A stretch of DNA of 64,000 nt, taken from Tildeniella nuda ZEHNDER 1965/U140 (lineage in GTDB: Bacteria > Cyanobacteriota > Cyanobacteriia > Leptolyngbyales > Leptolyngbyaceae). The stretch spans positions 372,001 through 436,000 of the forward strand of contig JAHHIG010000001.1 of assembly GCA_019358895.1 (NCBI GenBank), given 5' to 3'. The position numbers were made by a program, and so were the translations under genes. The notes below the pieces were generated by a model. The model worked only from the letters and a program-made list of their open reading frames with translations. It was not told where the DNA came from and searched no databases. Numbering within the stretch: the first letter of the stretch is position 1; the number at the start of each line of letters is the position of its first letter. This document shows positions 55,528-64,000 of this stretch, in pieces.

Positions 55528-56220
55528 ATGTACGCACGATCGCTCATCAGTTTTAGTACCGTATTGCTGCTAGCGGCTTGCTCCAGTGCGCCTAACAATG
55601 AACAAGCGGCTGTACCATCGTCTTCTGACGGTGGAGTGCCGAAACCTACAGCCGCCGCTCAAGACTTTCAGAAGCCTGTAGTAAACCCAGCTCCACTGCT
55701 TCCAGTGCCGACGATACCAGGACTGATTACGCCGACGAATGCCCGGATGCGAGTCCCGACGATCGTCACTGGACGAGCTGACCCCTTCGCTGCGGTTTCT
55801 ACAGCACCCATTCAGCTTTCTGCTGCTGCCACTAAGCCAGCGGTGACGCTTCCCAGCCCTTTACCTGCACCCAATCAGGGGCTGTTGCCGACGTTCAACC
55901 CACCGCCGACGCAGGTGCCGATCAACACTCCGCTACCGCCAACACTGCTGCCAACAGCTCCCGTATCGCGCACTGCTACAGCCGACGCGATCGAGGTGAG
56001 TGGCGTTATCAAAGTTGGCGGTAAGTGGAGCGTGATTGTCAAAGAGCCAGACGCTCAAACCAGTCGCTATGTCCATGCTGGTAGCTATTTGGCAAACGGT
56101 CAGGTGTTGGTGAAGCGGATTGTAGCGGGTGCTGGCTCCGATCCGATCGTGATTTTGCAGCAGAATGGAGTAGAGATCACACGATCGATCGGCGGCAGTG
56201 CCCGTCTTGCTAGCAAATAG
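55528..56220 (+). CDS. Pro-rich lipoprotein with PilP-like C-terminal domain
   Basis: 230 residues. A lipobox LLAACSS (Cys about 18) marks a lipoprotein. The middle (about 30-145) is Pro/Ala/Thr-rich, with GRADPFAAVS resembling the DPF motif of the pilus-assembly lipoprotein PilP. The C-terminal domain (about 150-225) has a small beta structure: VSGVIKVGGKWSVIVKE, YVHAGSYLANGQVLVKRI, and VILQQNGVEITR, as in PilP/secretin-partner proteins. No pilus genes are nearby, so the role is inference. Confidence 0.65.
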   Translation: MYARSLISFSTVLLLAACSSAPNNEQAAVPSSSDGGVPKPTAAAQDFQKPVVNPAPLLPVPTIPGLITPTNARMRVPTIVTGRADPFAAVSTAPIQLSAAATKPAVTLPSPLPAPNQGLLPTFNPPPTQVPINTPLPPTLLPTAPVSRTATADAIEVSGVIKVGGKWSVIVKEPDAQTSRYVHAGSYLANGQVLVKRIVAGAGSDPIVILQQNGVEITRSIGGSARLASK

Positions 56221-56332
56221 CTAGTGATGATCTGGAGCAAAGGCAGACAGCAAATGGGAAATGGTTAGTTGCTGATCGGTTGTCTTTGCCAGATCGTTCG
56301 CGTCCTTCTCTGTCCTTGCCTGGAGCGCTTCT

Positions 56333-56881
56333 ATGACAGAACTTAGCCAACGCGATGATGCAAGCAGTACTAAACCAGCCGTCGCCAAGCGGAAAACGCA
56401 GCAGGCGATCGAGTGGCGCGACCTTAACTATCAGGACAACTACCTCTGTCCGGTTTGTCGGCATGGGCAAATTGCACCACTGACGCTCATGGATGCTTTC
56501 GCCTGTGATTTCTGTCGCCACATTTTTACTGGCAATTTGCAGGAGCAATCGATTCATGTGGAAGATAGCTCCCAGCCAATGACCTGGCGCTGGAACGGGT
56601 ACAACTGGAAGGCTGCGAATCAAATGGACGTGGATCTCACTATTGTCGTCTGGCTGGTTGGTGTAGCGCTCGTGCTGCTGCCGCCTGCGCTCATCTGGCT
56701 GTCGTCTCATACGTTTCCGCCGCTGCACGGTAGTACCTGGGCTTGGTTTCCCACGGTCTGGATTAGCCTGACGTTTGGCGCTCATTTCACGTTCGTCGGC
56801 TGGCTATTAGCGGAGCATTACCAGGTGCCCGTTTACATTACCTATAAGATACGGCTGCGCGATGCTCTAGGCAGGCGGTGA
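56333..56881 (+). CDS. Zinc-ribbon membrane protein
   Basis: 182 residues. A treble-clef/zinc-ribbon has two CxxC pairs: CPVCRHGQIAP and CDFCRHIFTG. Two hydrophobic helices follow (about 105-125 and 140-160). The C-terminus is cytosolic and basic. No family with a known function is recognised. The gene ends 5 bases before a simple-repeat array that also forms one arm of a 65-base inverted repeat. Confidence 0.7.
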   Translation: MTELSQRDDASSTKPAVAKRKTQQAIEWRDLNYQDNYLCPVCRHGQIAPLTLMDAFACDFCRHIFTGNLQEQSIHVEDSSQPMTWRWNGYNWKAANQMDVDLTIVVWLVGVALVLLPPALIWLSSHTFPPLHGSTWAWFPTVWISLTFGAHFTFVGWLLAEHYQVPVYITYKIRLRDALGRR

Positions 56882-56886
56882 GTGAA

Positions 56887-57021
56887 GGGCAGAAGGCAGA
56901 AGGCAGAGGGAGCGGAGGAAGCAGGGGAAGCAGGGGAAGCAATTCAAAACTCAAGACTCTGACCCTACACCCCACACCCCACACCCCACTCCCTACACCC
57001 CACTCCCCACTCCCTCTTCAC
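56887..57021. repeat. Simple-repeat array, left copy of a 65-base inverted repeat
   Basis: 56887-56951 matches the reverse complement of 60278-60342 over 65 bases. The rest is CACCCCACACCCC and CTCCCCACTCCC tandem sequence. It spans the end of the zinc-ribbon protein gene region. Confidence 0.9.
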
Positions 57022-57039
57022 TGAATGCTAACTAGAGCT

Positions 57040-59457
57040 TTATTCAAAGTGCTTGCGTTTGGTGGACCAGCGCAGAAAGTGATAGCCTTTGGAACTATCG
57101 GCAACGATCGCAGTAGCTCCGCTATTGCCCAAGTCAGCGATCGCTAAGTAAGTTAGAGTCGCTTCGGTAGAGCATTCGCTGTACAGCAGGGTGCCAGTCG
57201 CTGAAAAAATTAGGGTGCGCGATCGCTTAGCAGCTTTAGCGGCTTGCCCGTGCAGTGCTTCAAAATTAACGGTCACAACTACATCAGGTTGGCTGTGATC
57301 GGTCAGTGTTGCTAACTGAACTGGACTGCTGCCAAGTTCTAACGACTCCAGTGCCTCCCATCTAGGTGAGTTTCCAGGGGGTGCGTTTCCAGAGGGTCCG
57401 TTTCCAGGGGGTGCAGTTCCAGGCAGCTTACCGACGCGCTTCAATTCTTGCATCAGCGTGGGCAGTGCGTTCGTTGCCCACTCAGGCTGTTGCTGTACCC
57501 AATCAGACAGTTGGGTCGTTTCTGGCGTTTGCCATTGCAAGGCAGATTCGGTGAATGCTAGTGGACGTGGTCGGTTGTTCGCCTGAGCGATCGACTTGGG
57601 CGCGACCTCGCCAGCAGCCAGCAACTCTAGTTCGCCAGCACGAATGCGGACGGCTTTGATACTGGCAGTGACGGTTTGCTGCTGTCCATCTGGTAGCCAG
57701 AGCACGATCGACAGAGGTGGATCAGCGATTAGCCCCAGTTGCTGCCAGAGGCGATCGACTGTAGAGTTGGCTGGTAGACCCAGAGACGCACCCGAAAAGC
57801 GCCAGCGTTTGCCATCTTGAAAGCCAGCTACTTGGACGCGATACCACGCTTGCTGTGCGTCTAGTTTGAGCGCCGGATGCTGCTTTGGCTTCAACCAGAC
57901 GGAAGCGTTGATGGCAGATAGTACTTCGGCAGTACCCACCAGTTGACCGGGCGGCAGATCCGCCAAAGACGTATTTTCAGCAGGCGGTGCAGTCAGGCGT
58001 GTGATGAGAGCCGTTACACGGGTAATCTCTGCGGGAGTTATGCGGGGCTGTTTTTTGAACCAGACGATCGCGGCATTGCGTCCTTGTCGTGCCCCTACTA
58101 ACAATGCTCCCCATGTTCTGACATCCATTTGCGACGGGCTAACCCGCAGTGCAGCATCAACCCGATTTTGCAACCGACCGGAGTCTGTCTTGAGCAGCGT
58201 AGCCGTTTCCAGGCTGTTTTCAGCGTTGGCAGCGAACACGGTCAAAGCGCGTCTCCACCGACCATCAATCAGGTTGGCTAACACCTGCTGGCTGGGGCTT
58301 GCCCAGGCTTTATTAGCTTGTCTCTGTGCTGCCTGCGCGTGCAGATGGATGAGTGCTCTTTGCGCCTGAGCCGCCGCTGACCACTGACCGCTGCGATCGC
58401 GCCGTTGCACTGATTGCAGCCACTGTAAGCCTGTAGACCATAACCCACTGCGAGCCAGCAGCAGCCCTTTGCTGTAGGTTTCGTTGTCGATCGCAGGCTC
58501 CAGCAGCAAAAGCGGCTCCAGTTGCAGCGGGCTGGCGAGAAACTTGCGCGGCTTTACCTGATAGATCTGGAACTGAGGCTCCATGCCCACCGTTTGATCG
58601 ATAATCAGTTCTGGCGTGCCAGTACCCGTCACGTTTTGCCAGAGGGGGTCTTGTCCCACCGGACTGCTCCACTCCAGCATCGGCTGCAGATGCACTCGAC
58701 TAGGATTGTAGTGCAGCACCTGCCCATAGGCGATCGTGCTGTCTCCTCGCAGCCAGCGTCCACTCAAGTTTAACCAAACGCCCTGAGACGGAACGTTGCC
58801 CTCAAACCGATTGAGCGTCATCAACGGCAACGATCGCGTTGAGCCTTGATGAGTATCACCTGCATTAATCAGCGGTGCCAGCACGAACGATTCATCAGAA
58901 CCCACGATCGCCAGTTGATCCAATAGCTGTAAGCGTTGCTCACGTGGATGAGTTGGCGTAGTTTGGTAGATCCGCAGTTCGACAATCTGTTCGCAGTTGC
59001 TCTGGCAGTTCGATCGTTGCGCCAGCACAGGCAGCAGCAGATCTGATACGGTTGTTTTGTGATCCAAAGCGCTAGTATTTTTCCCTAACGGGAGCGGTTC
59101 ACCGAGGTTGCGTCCTGCCTGAGCTAGTTCCTTACGCACCTCGTCCAGGGTCTGTGGCGGTTTCAGCCCGGTCACAGGAATGGGAATCCAATCTGGTAAC
59201 AGACGATTCATCCATAGTAATGTTTGTGGGTTCACCATCAGTTGAACGCCTAGCCAGCCAGCGCCAGCCAGTCCACTTCCTCCAAGAAATAGCATAGCGA
59301 TCGCTGACCAGGAAAATGCTCTCGGCAAGCTGCGTCTCAAGCCATCCCGTTTTGCGCGTGGGGCAAGTGGCAGTGCTGTAGCAGCCTGAGACGCTTTCTG
59401 AGCCTTTGTACCTGGTTGGGAACGCTTGAGCGCACGATCGCGCCGATCAATTGCCAT
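57040..59457 (-). CDS. Large single-pass membrane protein of unknown function
   Basis: 805 residues from ATG 59457 (AIDRRDRALKRSQ). A basic cytosolic N-terminus (about 1-45) is followed by one membrane helix (about 52-72, FSWSAIAMLFLGGSGLAGAG). The remainder is periplasmic, with no recognised enzyme signature. A 15-base DNA repeat at about 57370-57414 encodes PPGN-type residues, and the region reads GNAPPGN in the protein. The last ~80 residues contain VVTVNFEALHGQAAKAAKRS. Followed on the same strand, counting upstream, by a small membrane protein gene at 59666. Confidence 0.65.
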   Translation of the reverse strand: MAIDRRDRALKRSQPGTKAQKASQAATALPLAPRAKRDGLRRSLPRAFSWSAIAMLFLGGSGLAGAGWLGVQLMVNPQTLLWMNRLLPDWIPIPVTGLKPPQTLDEVRKELAQAGRNLGEPLPLGKNTSALDHKTTVSDLLLPVLAQRSNCQSNCEQIVELRIYQTTPTHPREQRLQLLDQLAIVGSDESFVLAPLINAGDTHQGSTRSLPLMTLNRFEGNVPSQGVWLNLSGRWLRGDSTIAYGQVLHYNPSRVHLQPMLEWSSPVGQDPLWQNVTGTGTPELIIDQTVGMEPQFQIYQVKPRKFLASPLQLEPLLLLEPAIDNETYSKGLLLARSGLWSTGLQWLQSVQRRDRSGQWSAAAQAQRALIHLHAQAAQRQANKAWASPSQQVLANLIDGRWRRALTVFAANAENSLETATLLKTDSGRLQNRVDAALRVSPSQMDVRTWGALLVGARQGRNAAIVWFKKQPRITPAEITRVTALITRLTAPPAENTSLADLPPGQLVGTAEVLSAINASVWLKPKQHPALKLDAQQAWYRVQVAGFQDGKRWRFSGASLGLPANSTVDRLWQQLGLIADPPLSIVLWLPDGQQQTVTASIKAVRIRAGELELLAAGEVAPKSIAQANNRPRPLAFTESALQWQTPETTQLSDWVQQQPEWATNALPTLMQELKRVGKLPGTAPPGNGPSGNAPPGNSPRWEALESLELGSSPVQLATLTDHSQPDVVVTVNFEALHGQAAKAAKRSRTLIFSATGTLLYSECSTEATLTYLAIADLGNSGATAIVADSSKGYHFLRWSTKRKHFE

Positions 59458-59552
59458 GCTAAAACAGCACTGACACAACGTCAGCAGGTAACATGCATCA
59501 CTGTAACCGGAAACACCAGCAGCGTCACGTAATCTTTGGAGAGATGGCTAAA

Positions 59553-59598
59553 AGCTATCAGCCATCAGCTATCAGCTATCAGCTATCAGCTATCAGCC
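59553..59598. repeat. AGCTATC heptad array
   Basis: Six to seven AGC(T/C)ATC units in tandem in the gap between the 805-aa protein gene and the small membrane protein gene. Confidence 0.9.
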
Positions 59599-59665
59599 CA
59601 AAAACGACTGCTGACCGCTACAGTCTATGACGTTATTCTTCGTAGCCTCTAAAGGCTAAGATGCC

Positions 59666-60079
59666 TTAGTCTACTTGCAAGTTTGCTTGCAAATATTGCC
59701 CCCACTTGGCGGCTAATGGCGGTTCTGTAAACGGAATGCGGATCGGTACAGCCCGATCGGCACAGGTCAACTCTAAAACAGCCTTTCCTCGACTGGGTGC
59801 CGATGCTAAAGCCGCTGGTTGCTCATTCACCAGCAGGCGAACTGTTTGCACATCATTCAACGAAACCGTTTCCAGATTCACTGCTCCCTTGCGAGTTGGC
59901 AACCCCCAAGTGAGGTCGCGTCCTTTCTGCCCTAACACGGCGTAAATGTCATATTTTGCCCGTTCAAACTGCGCCGCCCAGATTTTATATGCCTCCAGCT
60001 TTTGGTACTCGTTCCAGCCAGCCCAGGTTAGCCAGAGGAAGAGTGCCAGTAGAGGAAGCCAGAAGAGAGCGTGTGACAT
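59666..60079 (-). CDS. Small membrane protein of unknown function
   Basis: 137 residues. One N-terminal membrane helix (about 4-22, ALFWLPLLALFLWLTWAG) and a soluble domain with beta strands: DVQTVRLLVNEQPAAL and AVLELTCADRAVPIRIPF. No family recognised. It precedes the 805-aa membrane protein gene on the same strand, so the two may be co-transcribed. Confidence 0.65.
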   Translation of the reverse strand: MSHALFWLPLLALFLWLTWAGWNEYQKLEAYKIWAAQFERAKYDIYAVLGQKGRDLTWGLPTRKGAVNLETVSLNDVQTVRLLVNEQPAALASAPSRGKAVLELTCADRAVPIRIPFTEPPLAAKWGQYLQANLQVD

Positions 60080-60084
60080 GGGGG

Positions 60085-60360
60085 AGAGGAGTGGGGAGTA
60101 GGGAGTGGGGAGAGTAGTAGGAAGTAGGGAGTAGGGAGTGGGGTGTGGGGTGTAGGGAGTGGGGAGTGGGGAGAGTAGTAGGGAGTAGGGTGTGGGGTGT
60201 GGGGTGTAGGCTTCGACGTGAGCGCTCAGCCGAACGGGAGTAGGGAGTAGGGAGTGGGGTCAGAGTTTTGAGTTTTAAGTTTTGAATTGCTTCCCCTGCT
60301 TCCCCTGCTTCCTCCGCTCCCTCTGCCTTCTGCCTTCTGCCCTCTGCCTTCTGCCGCCTC
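60085..60360. repeat. Long simple-repeat tract with right copy of the 65-base inverted repeat
   Basis: Tandem GGGGAGTAGGGAGT and GGGGTGTGGGGTGT blocks (60085-60265), followed by the 65-base segment 60278-60342 that matches the reverse complement of 56887-56951. It ends 24 bases before the cdsA stop codon. No gene is seen. Confidence 0.92.
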
Positions 60361-60365
60361 GCTTC

Positions 60366-61298
60366 TCACTGCGGCAACAGCGGCAACACCAAAAGCACAA
60401 AATAGTACACCAACGGAGCGGTAAAGACATAGCTGTCGGCGCGATCGAGAATGCCACCATGACCAGGAATGAGTTGCCCAGAATCTTTCACGCCTGCATC
60501 ACGTTTCATCATCGATTCAGTCAGGTCACCTAGCAAACTGGCAATACCAATGAGCAAGCCGAGCGCGGCACCTGTGACGGGCCATCCTGACCAGTTCAAA
60601 TACCAGGAGCCGACGATCGCCACCACAATACTACCTGTCACCCCAAACACAGCACCTTCAACGGTCTTTTTGGGACTGATGTTTGAGAGCCGCGTGCGCC
60701 CAAAGATTTTGCCGAAAGCATACGCGCCAATATCTGCCGCCCAAATGCAGCCGAACGCCAACAGCGTGTTGGTTAAACCCTGCGGCAGGCTGTGTAAGTC
60801 TGTCCAGGAGTGAGGAAAGTAGCCGTCTAGCGGCAGGTTGCTAACATCAGCCTGCCCCAGCGATCGCAGCCTGACCCAGTAGCTCGGCAGGTAGCCACCG
60901 TAAAACAAGCCCAGGATTGAGGTTGAAATATCGGCGATCGTCGCAAGTTTGGGTTGAAACAGTAAATAGAAGCAAATAAATGTGCCTGCAACCGGGAAGA
61001 CTGCATCCGCCAATGTTGGCGAAACAGTCGCAATGAGCAGCAATGCCTGACTAACCGCCAGCGTCGTTTTGGCAGCCGGTGCAATGCCTTTAGCGTGGAC
61101 AAGCTGAAAGTATTCCAACTGCCCTAGATAAATGATGATGCCAAACCCAACTGTAAAGTACCAGCCGCCCAGCATAATCATGCTGAGTGCCAGAACGATC
61201 GCAATTACTCCACTTAAAACACGGGGTAAAGACATGAAACTGGTTTCTTTTGACCTGCTCTCTTTTGGCAGCGATTTGGTTGAATGATCCAACGTCAT
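60366..61298 (-). CDS. cdsA: Phosphatidate cytidylyltransferase
   Basis: 311-residue integral membrane enzyme that makes CDP-diacylglycerol from phosphatidate and CTP, a central step to phosphatidylglycerol and other glycerolipids. The C-terminal signature is VKDSGQLIPGHGGILDRADS, near residue 265. About eight hydrophobic segments are present. ATG 61298 has a good GGAG site; ATG 61235 (MSLPRVLSGVIAI) is an alternative. Confidence 0.95.
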   Translation of the reverse strand: MTLDHSTKSLPKESRSKETSFMSLPRVLSGVIAIVLALSMIMLGGWYFTVGFGIIIYLGQLEYFQLVHAKGIAPAAKTTLAVSQALLLIATVSPTLADAVFPVAGTFICFYLLFQPKLATIADISTSILGLFYGGYLPSYWVRLRSLGQADVSNLPLDGYFPHSWTDLHSLPQGLTNTLLAFGCIWAADIGAYAFGKIFGRTRLSNISPKKTVEGAVFGVTGSIVVAIVGSWYLNWSGWPVTGAALGLLIGIASLLGDLTESMMKRDAGVKDSGQLIPGHGGILDRADSYVFTAPLVYYFVLLVLPLLPQ

Positions 61299-61316
61299 TG
61301 ACGGACTCCACTTCAC

Positions 61317-61672
61317 AGGAACAAAGCGAAATGCTGTCAGAGTTAACTGCTTTGGCTGGCGTGCTCTTCAGTCGTCGGCTGAGGACACCAAAAGCCTTTC
61401 TAGAAAAGCTTCGGGTTATCGTTACACGTCACTTGATCGAGATGCTACCAACAGCCATTAAGGTTAGCTCAAGATTAAGAAGGTTAAGAATCCTTTGAAA
61501 CACTTTAGCTGAATCTCGGTAGCGCTCCCAGTAATTCTTCGCGTTTGCTGATCCAGTTAACAAAAACCAGACGAGCGTCAGCGGTTAGATTCCCTTAACG
61601 GTTGCAGACGATCGTCCCAGACATACGGTTAAATCAGCCTGTGCGATCGGACTTAGCCACTCACTCACCTTT
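61317..61672. other. Intergenic region upstream of cdsA and cbiT ends
   Basis: About 355 bases. A 55-codon frame from ATG 61331 exists but shows no family feature or ribosome-binding site. Otherwise no repeat or RNA gene is seen. Confidence 0.35.
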
Positions 61673-62275
61673 CTAGTCTAGTTTTTCTCCGCTGAGCACA
61701 AAGATTGGATCGATCGCTGCAAACGTTTGATTCATGCCTCGCTTCTCCAATCGATTCACTGCCGATTGCACCACTTCAATATTGCGGACTTGCAGTTCGG
61801 CAAAGCTCTCTGAAACCTGGTAAAGACCTTCCAGTGTTGCTGCCGTCGCCACGATGCGTCCCCGAGGCTGTAACCGTCGCCAGACCTCATGCAGAATCGC
61901 TTTGATCGATCGCCCCCCCTCAATGCAAACGCGGTGCGGCGACTCAGGCAATGCGGTCAAACATTCAGGCGCACTGCCTTCCATCACTTCGACATTGCCC
62001 ACACCAAAGCGATCGCAGTTCCGTCGAATCAGGTTTGCCACATCGTCATCACGTTCGATCGCAGTAATGCGTCCCTGCGGACACAGCAACCCGGCTTCTA
62101 CCGCGATCGTGCCCGTTCCCGAACCAATATCCCATAGGGTCGAATCGGCTTCTAGTCGCAAGGAAGACAGGATGAGCAGCCGCACTTCGCGTGGACTCAT
62201 TGGAATACCGGGCAACCGCTCAAACAGATCGTCGGGTATGCCGGGAGTAACGTAAGACCAAAGGGGGGAAGGCAT
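61673..62275 (-). CDS. cbiT: Cobalt-precorrin C15-methyltransferase (CbiT-like)
   Basis: 200-residue SAM methyltransferase of the CbiT family, acting in corrin (vitamin B12) ring synthesis: C15 methylation with decarboxylation of precorrin-type intermediates. Motifs: GIPMSPREVRLLILSSLRLE, the SAM loop WDIGSGTGTIAVEAGLLCPQ and AIERDDDVANLIRRNCDRFG. ATG 62275 gives the usual length; upstream residues are not family-like. CbiE and other cob genes are not in the window. Confidence 0.92.
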   Translation of the reverse strand: MPSPLWSYVTPGIPDDLFERLPGIPMSPREVRLLILSSLRLEADSTLWDIGSGTGTIAVEAGLLCPQGRITAIERDDDVANLIRRNCDRFGVGNVEVMEGSAPECLTALPESPHRVCIEGGRSIKAILHEVWRRLQPRGRIVATAATLEGLYQVSESFAELQVRNIEVVQSAVNRLEKRGMNQTFAAIDPIFVLSGEKLD

Positions 62276-62506
62276 GGGGAAGGGATAAAGGCTAAAGCAC
62301 AGCGTTTGTCGTTGCTGCTGACAGCTTAGAGCGTGAACACTGTTGCCGAAGTTGTCGCGTTGGTGGTGCTTGAGCAAAAACAAACGGCTGTGGCTTGCCC
62401 TTTGCATGAGTAGTGCGATGTCTCTTCCAAGCCTAGCGGATAACTCAAAACCCCGGTGTCCCAAACGTTACATCAGCAAAATTACATCAGCGCTGTCTCA
62501 TCACCT

Positions 62507-62995
62507 TTAAAAATCCGGTTTATGCAGCGATCGCTGCAATGCCCAAACGCCTGCTGCACTAATCGCACCACTCAGCAAACCGATACCAAGCTGATTGCGG
62601 TTCTCCAGCAGACAAATGATGCCAATGACTCCCAGCACTGTGGCTAAGCCTTTCGCTATCGTTAGCATGCGCTGCATAGCGCTGTTCGCAGACACAACCC
62701 GTTCCAGCAGATCGGCATCGTCGCCAAAGTGCGTGGATGTGGCGATCGTCTGTTCTAGCGATTGGTATTTCACCAAGTCAACCTGATAGTACGTGCCCAA
62801 TTCATCATCACGCAGACTGGCAACTGAGTGCAATCCAAACCGCTTGGCATGAGCGATCGCGGCGCTAATTTGCTTTTTCGTCGCCATGGGACGCAGCGCT
62901 TCAAACACCGATTCCCGATAAACACCTGACGTTGCCATCGTCAAAATCTGCTGGCTCAACTCTGGCACTGTTAATCGTCGCGTGATGACACTCAT
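62507..62995 (-). CDS. Membrane protein of unknown function
   Basis: 162 residues from ATG 62995. A helical N-terminal domain (about 5-105) starts TRRLTVPELSQQILTMATSG. Two C-terminal hydrophobic segments (about 110-155) end AAGVWALQRSLHKPDF. No known family recognised. It lies between cbiT and the ybaK gene on the same strand. Confidence 0.65.
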   Translation of the reverse strand: MSVITRRLTVPELSQQILTMATSGVYRESVFEALRPMATKKQISAAIAHAKRFGLHSVASLRDDELGTYYQVDLVKYQSLEQTIATSTHFGDDADLLERVVSANSAMQRMLTIAKGLATVLGVIGIICLLENRNQLGIGLLSGAISAAGVWALQRSLHKPDF

Positions 62996-63050
62996 GACCT
63001 TCCCTTCTGCCGCAGAACCCGTGATTATCATCGTAGTCTCGTACTAGAAA

Positions 63051-63527
63051 TTATGCTTTACTCTGTGAGATTGCGCCGATCGCGCCCTTAACGGCTTGCA
63101 AGTAGTCAGCCGGAGCGAGGAGAACTTGCAGCCCTCTCATGCCTGCGGAAATGGCGATCACATCAAAGACCTCAATGAGTTCATCAACATACACGGGATA
63201 GTCTTTTTTGCAGGCAAGGGCAGTGACCCCACCGCGCACGTAGCCAGTCAGCGATTGGACTTCTTTAAGAGGCACGGGTTGGGCGTTGCGATCGCCCGCC
63301 AGTTTTGCCAATGCTTTAAGGTCAAGCTGAGTATTGCCAGGAATCACCGCCAGACAAACACCCGTTCTATCACCCCGCACGACCAGCGTTTTAAACACCT
63401 GCTCTGGCGGTAGTCCCACTTTTTGAGCGACACTTTCGGCTGACAGGTCATCAGGGTTGACCTCGTACTCGCGCAGGGTGTAAGCAATGCCTAACGTATC
63501 TAAAAGACGAACAGCGTTAGTTTTCAT
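63051..63527 (-). CDS. YbaK/EbsC-type Cys-tRNA(Pro)/aminoacyl-tRNA deacylase
   Basis: 158-residue editing-domain protein that removes Cys from mischarged tRNA-Pro. Motifs: AYTLREYEVNPDDLSAESVA, FKTLVVRG, the conserved Lys/GxxxP-type core AVIPGNTQLDLKALAKLAGD, and the C-terminal YVRGGVTALACKKDYPVYVD. ATG 63527 follows an upstream GTG; either may initiate. Confidence 0.9.
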   Translation of the reverse strand: MKTNAVRLLDTLGIAYTLREYEVNPDDLSAESVAQKVGLPPEQVFKTLVVRGDRTGVCLAVIPGNTQLDLKALAKLAGDRNAQPVPLKEVQSLTGYVRGGVTALACKKDYPVYVDELIEVFDVIAISAGMRGLQVLLAPADYLQAVKGAIGAISQSKA

Positions 63528-63666
63528 CACAAATGACTCGTCATAGCAGATGATTAAAATCTGACAATCGGTTTCAAGATGGTGTCTTGACTCCAGGAAC
63601 GATCGTGTTCTGAATCTGAAGCGTATTGTGTCCCGAATCTAATCTCTGGTGCGATGGTGAACTGAC

Positions 63667-64000
63667 GTGAAAGCAATCTGGCTATGGAGCATCAGCGCGA
63701 TCGGGGTGGGAACGTTGGTTTGGGTCGTGCCTCGTTTGCTGTCTTCTGCACCTTCGCCGCTTTCGATCGCTAAAGTAACGCCTATCACCAAAGCGATACC
63801 TACAGCTACTGTGCCAGCGCCAACCATTGAATACAAGTCTTACACCCTAGCCGACAGCACCGTTTATACGTTGAAGATTCCAATGGAAAGCCCGTTTGTA
63901 GTGCTGCCTGCGGTGGTGGAGACGGTTGAGCTACCAGCCGCGATCGCCCAGCGTCAGAACGCGATCGCGGCTCTCAACGGCGGTTTTTTTGATCCTGACA
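63667..64000 (+). CDS. Exported phosphodiester-glycosidase-like protein (N-terminal part)
   Basis: 111 codons visible, continuing beyond the window. A GTG start (63667) gives a membrane/signal segment (KAIWLWSISAIGVGTLVWVV). A Ser/Thr/Pro linker follows, then YTLADSTVYTLKIPM and the NAIAALNGGFFDPD segment typical of NAGPA/phosphodiester-glycosidase-type proteins. Function of cyanobacterial members is not established. Confidence 0.75.
   Translation, partial: MKAIWLWSISAIGVGTLVWVVPRLLSSAPSPLSIAKVTPITKAIPTATVPAPTIEYKSYTLADSTVYTLKIPMESPFVVLPAVVETVELPAAIAQRQNAIAALNGGFFDPD

Noticed and set aside
60085-60265. Regulatory or RNA gene in the GGGGAGTAGGGAGT tract
   Set aside because: It is low-complexity tandem repeat that also appears, in part, at several other gene ends in the window.
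61331-61498. Short frame upstream of cdsA
   Set aside because: No ribosome-binding site or family feature; it is divergent from cdsA with no support.

Overview
This window comes from a cyanobacterial chromosome, probably a filamentous Leptolyngbya/Oscillatoriales-type organism (the genus is inference). The evidence is the very dense HIP1 palindrome GCGATCGC and its core CGATCG, and many cyanobacterial or plastid-type genes: Tic20, CyanoP, chorismate lyase for plastoquinone, DesA-type desaturase, DUF3038/DUF4335, DUF2103, an orange-carotenoid-protein C-terminal-domain homologue, and cyanobacterial-type E2 and ClpS. There are no rRNA genes, no transposase genes and no CRISPR array. One tRNA (Thr-UGU) is present.

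Layout. 1-2.2 kb: end of a copper P1B-ATPase and a membrane-anchored cupredoxin. 2.3-4.3 kb: an SDR protein and hemE, minus strand. 4.5-9.2 kb: tRNA-Thr, a DALR-domain protein, a Crp/Fnr regulator, a SWIM zinc-finger protein, a Uma2 nuclease and a small toxin-antitoxin pair split by a MITE. 9.3-12.1 kb: a phospholipase-D-fold protein and a probable secreted EndoU-type RNase. 12.7-19.2 kb: an SLH surface protein, the carotenoid-binding CTDH, a peptidase C15 homologue, YggT, an FAD oxidase, chorismate lyase and Tic20. 19.2-23.0 kb: an FAH-family hydrolase, rpsF, and a three-gene unit led by a thioredoxin-reductase-like flavoprotein. 23.7-28.6 kb: exopolysaccharide export genes (Wza-like, Wzc-like, GT2). 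28.8-36.3 kb: csbD, trpD, a lipoprotein aspartic protease, carA, a STAS protein with an apparent ATT start, an exported pterin dehydratase and a GAF/histidine-kinase-like protein without its phospho-acceptor His. 36.4-43.1 kb: a pentapeptide protein, an adenylate cyclase with four tandem copies of an unrecognised domain, a short CDF transporter and an acyl-CoA synthetase. 43.2-57 kb: YlqD, the pyruvate dehydrogenase E2, MnmD-like methyltransferase, lnt, clpS, DUF2103, maf, CyanoP, DUF3038/4335, fmt, desA and a PilP-like lipoprotein. 57-64 kb: an 805-aa membrane protein, cdsA, cbiT, ybaK and the start of a phosphodiester glycosidase.

Most genes are housekeeping genes in short units of one to three. 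Intergenic DNA is rich in small non-autonomous repeats: two copies of a MITE with GAGG..TGTTT ends, two double-hairpin elements, AGCGGTC/AGCTATC heptad arrays, and purine-rich GGGAGTAGGGAGT-type arrays. Some heptad repeats lie inside coding sequences in frame, and one MITE sits exactly on an antitoxin/toxin start-stop overlap. I see no large new defence or biosynthetic system. The most novel items are the repeat-induced gene changes, the cyclase repeat domain, the ATT-start STAS gene and several enzymes with altered active sites or locations.
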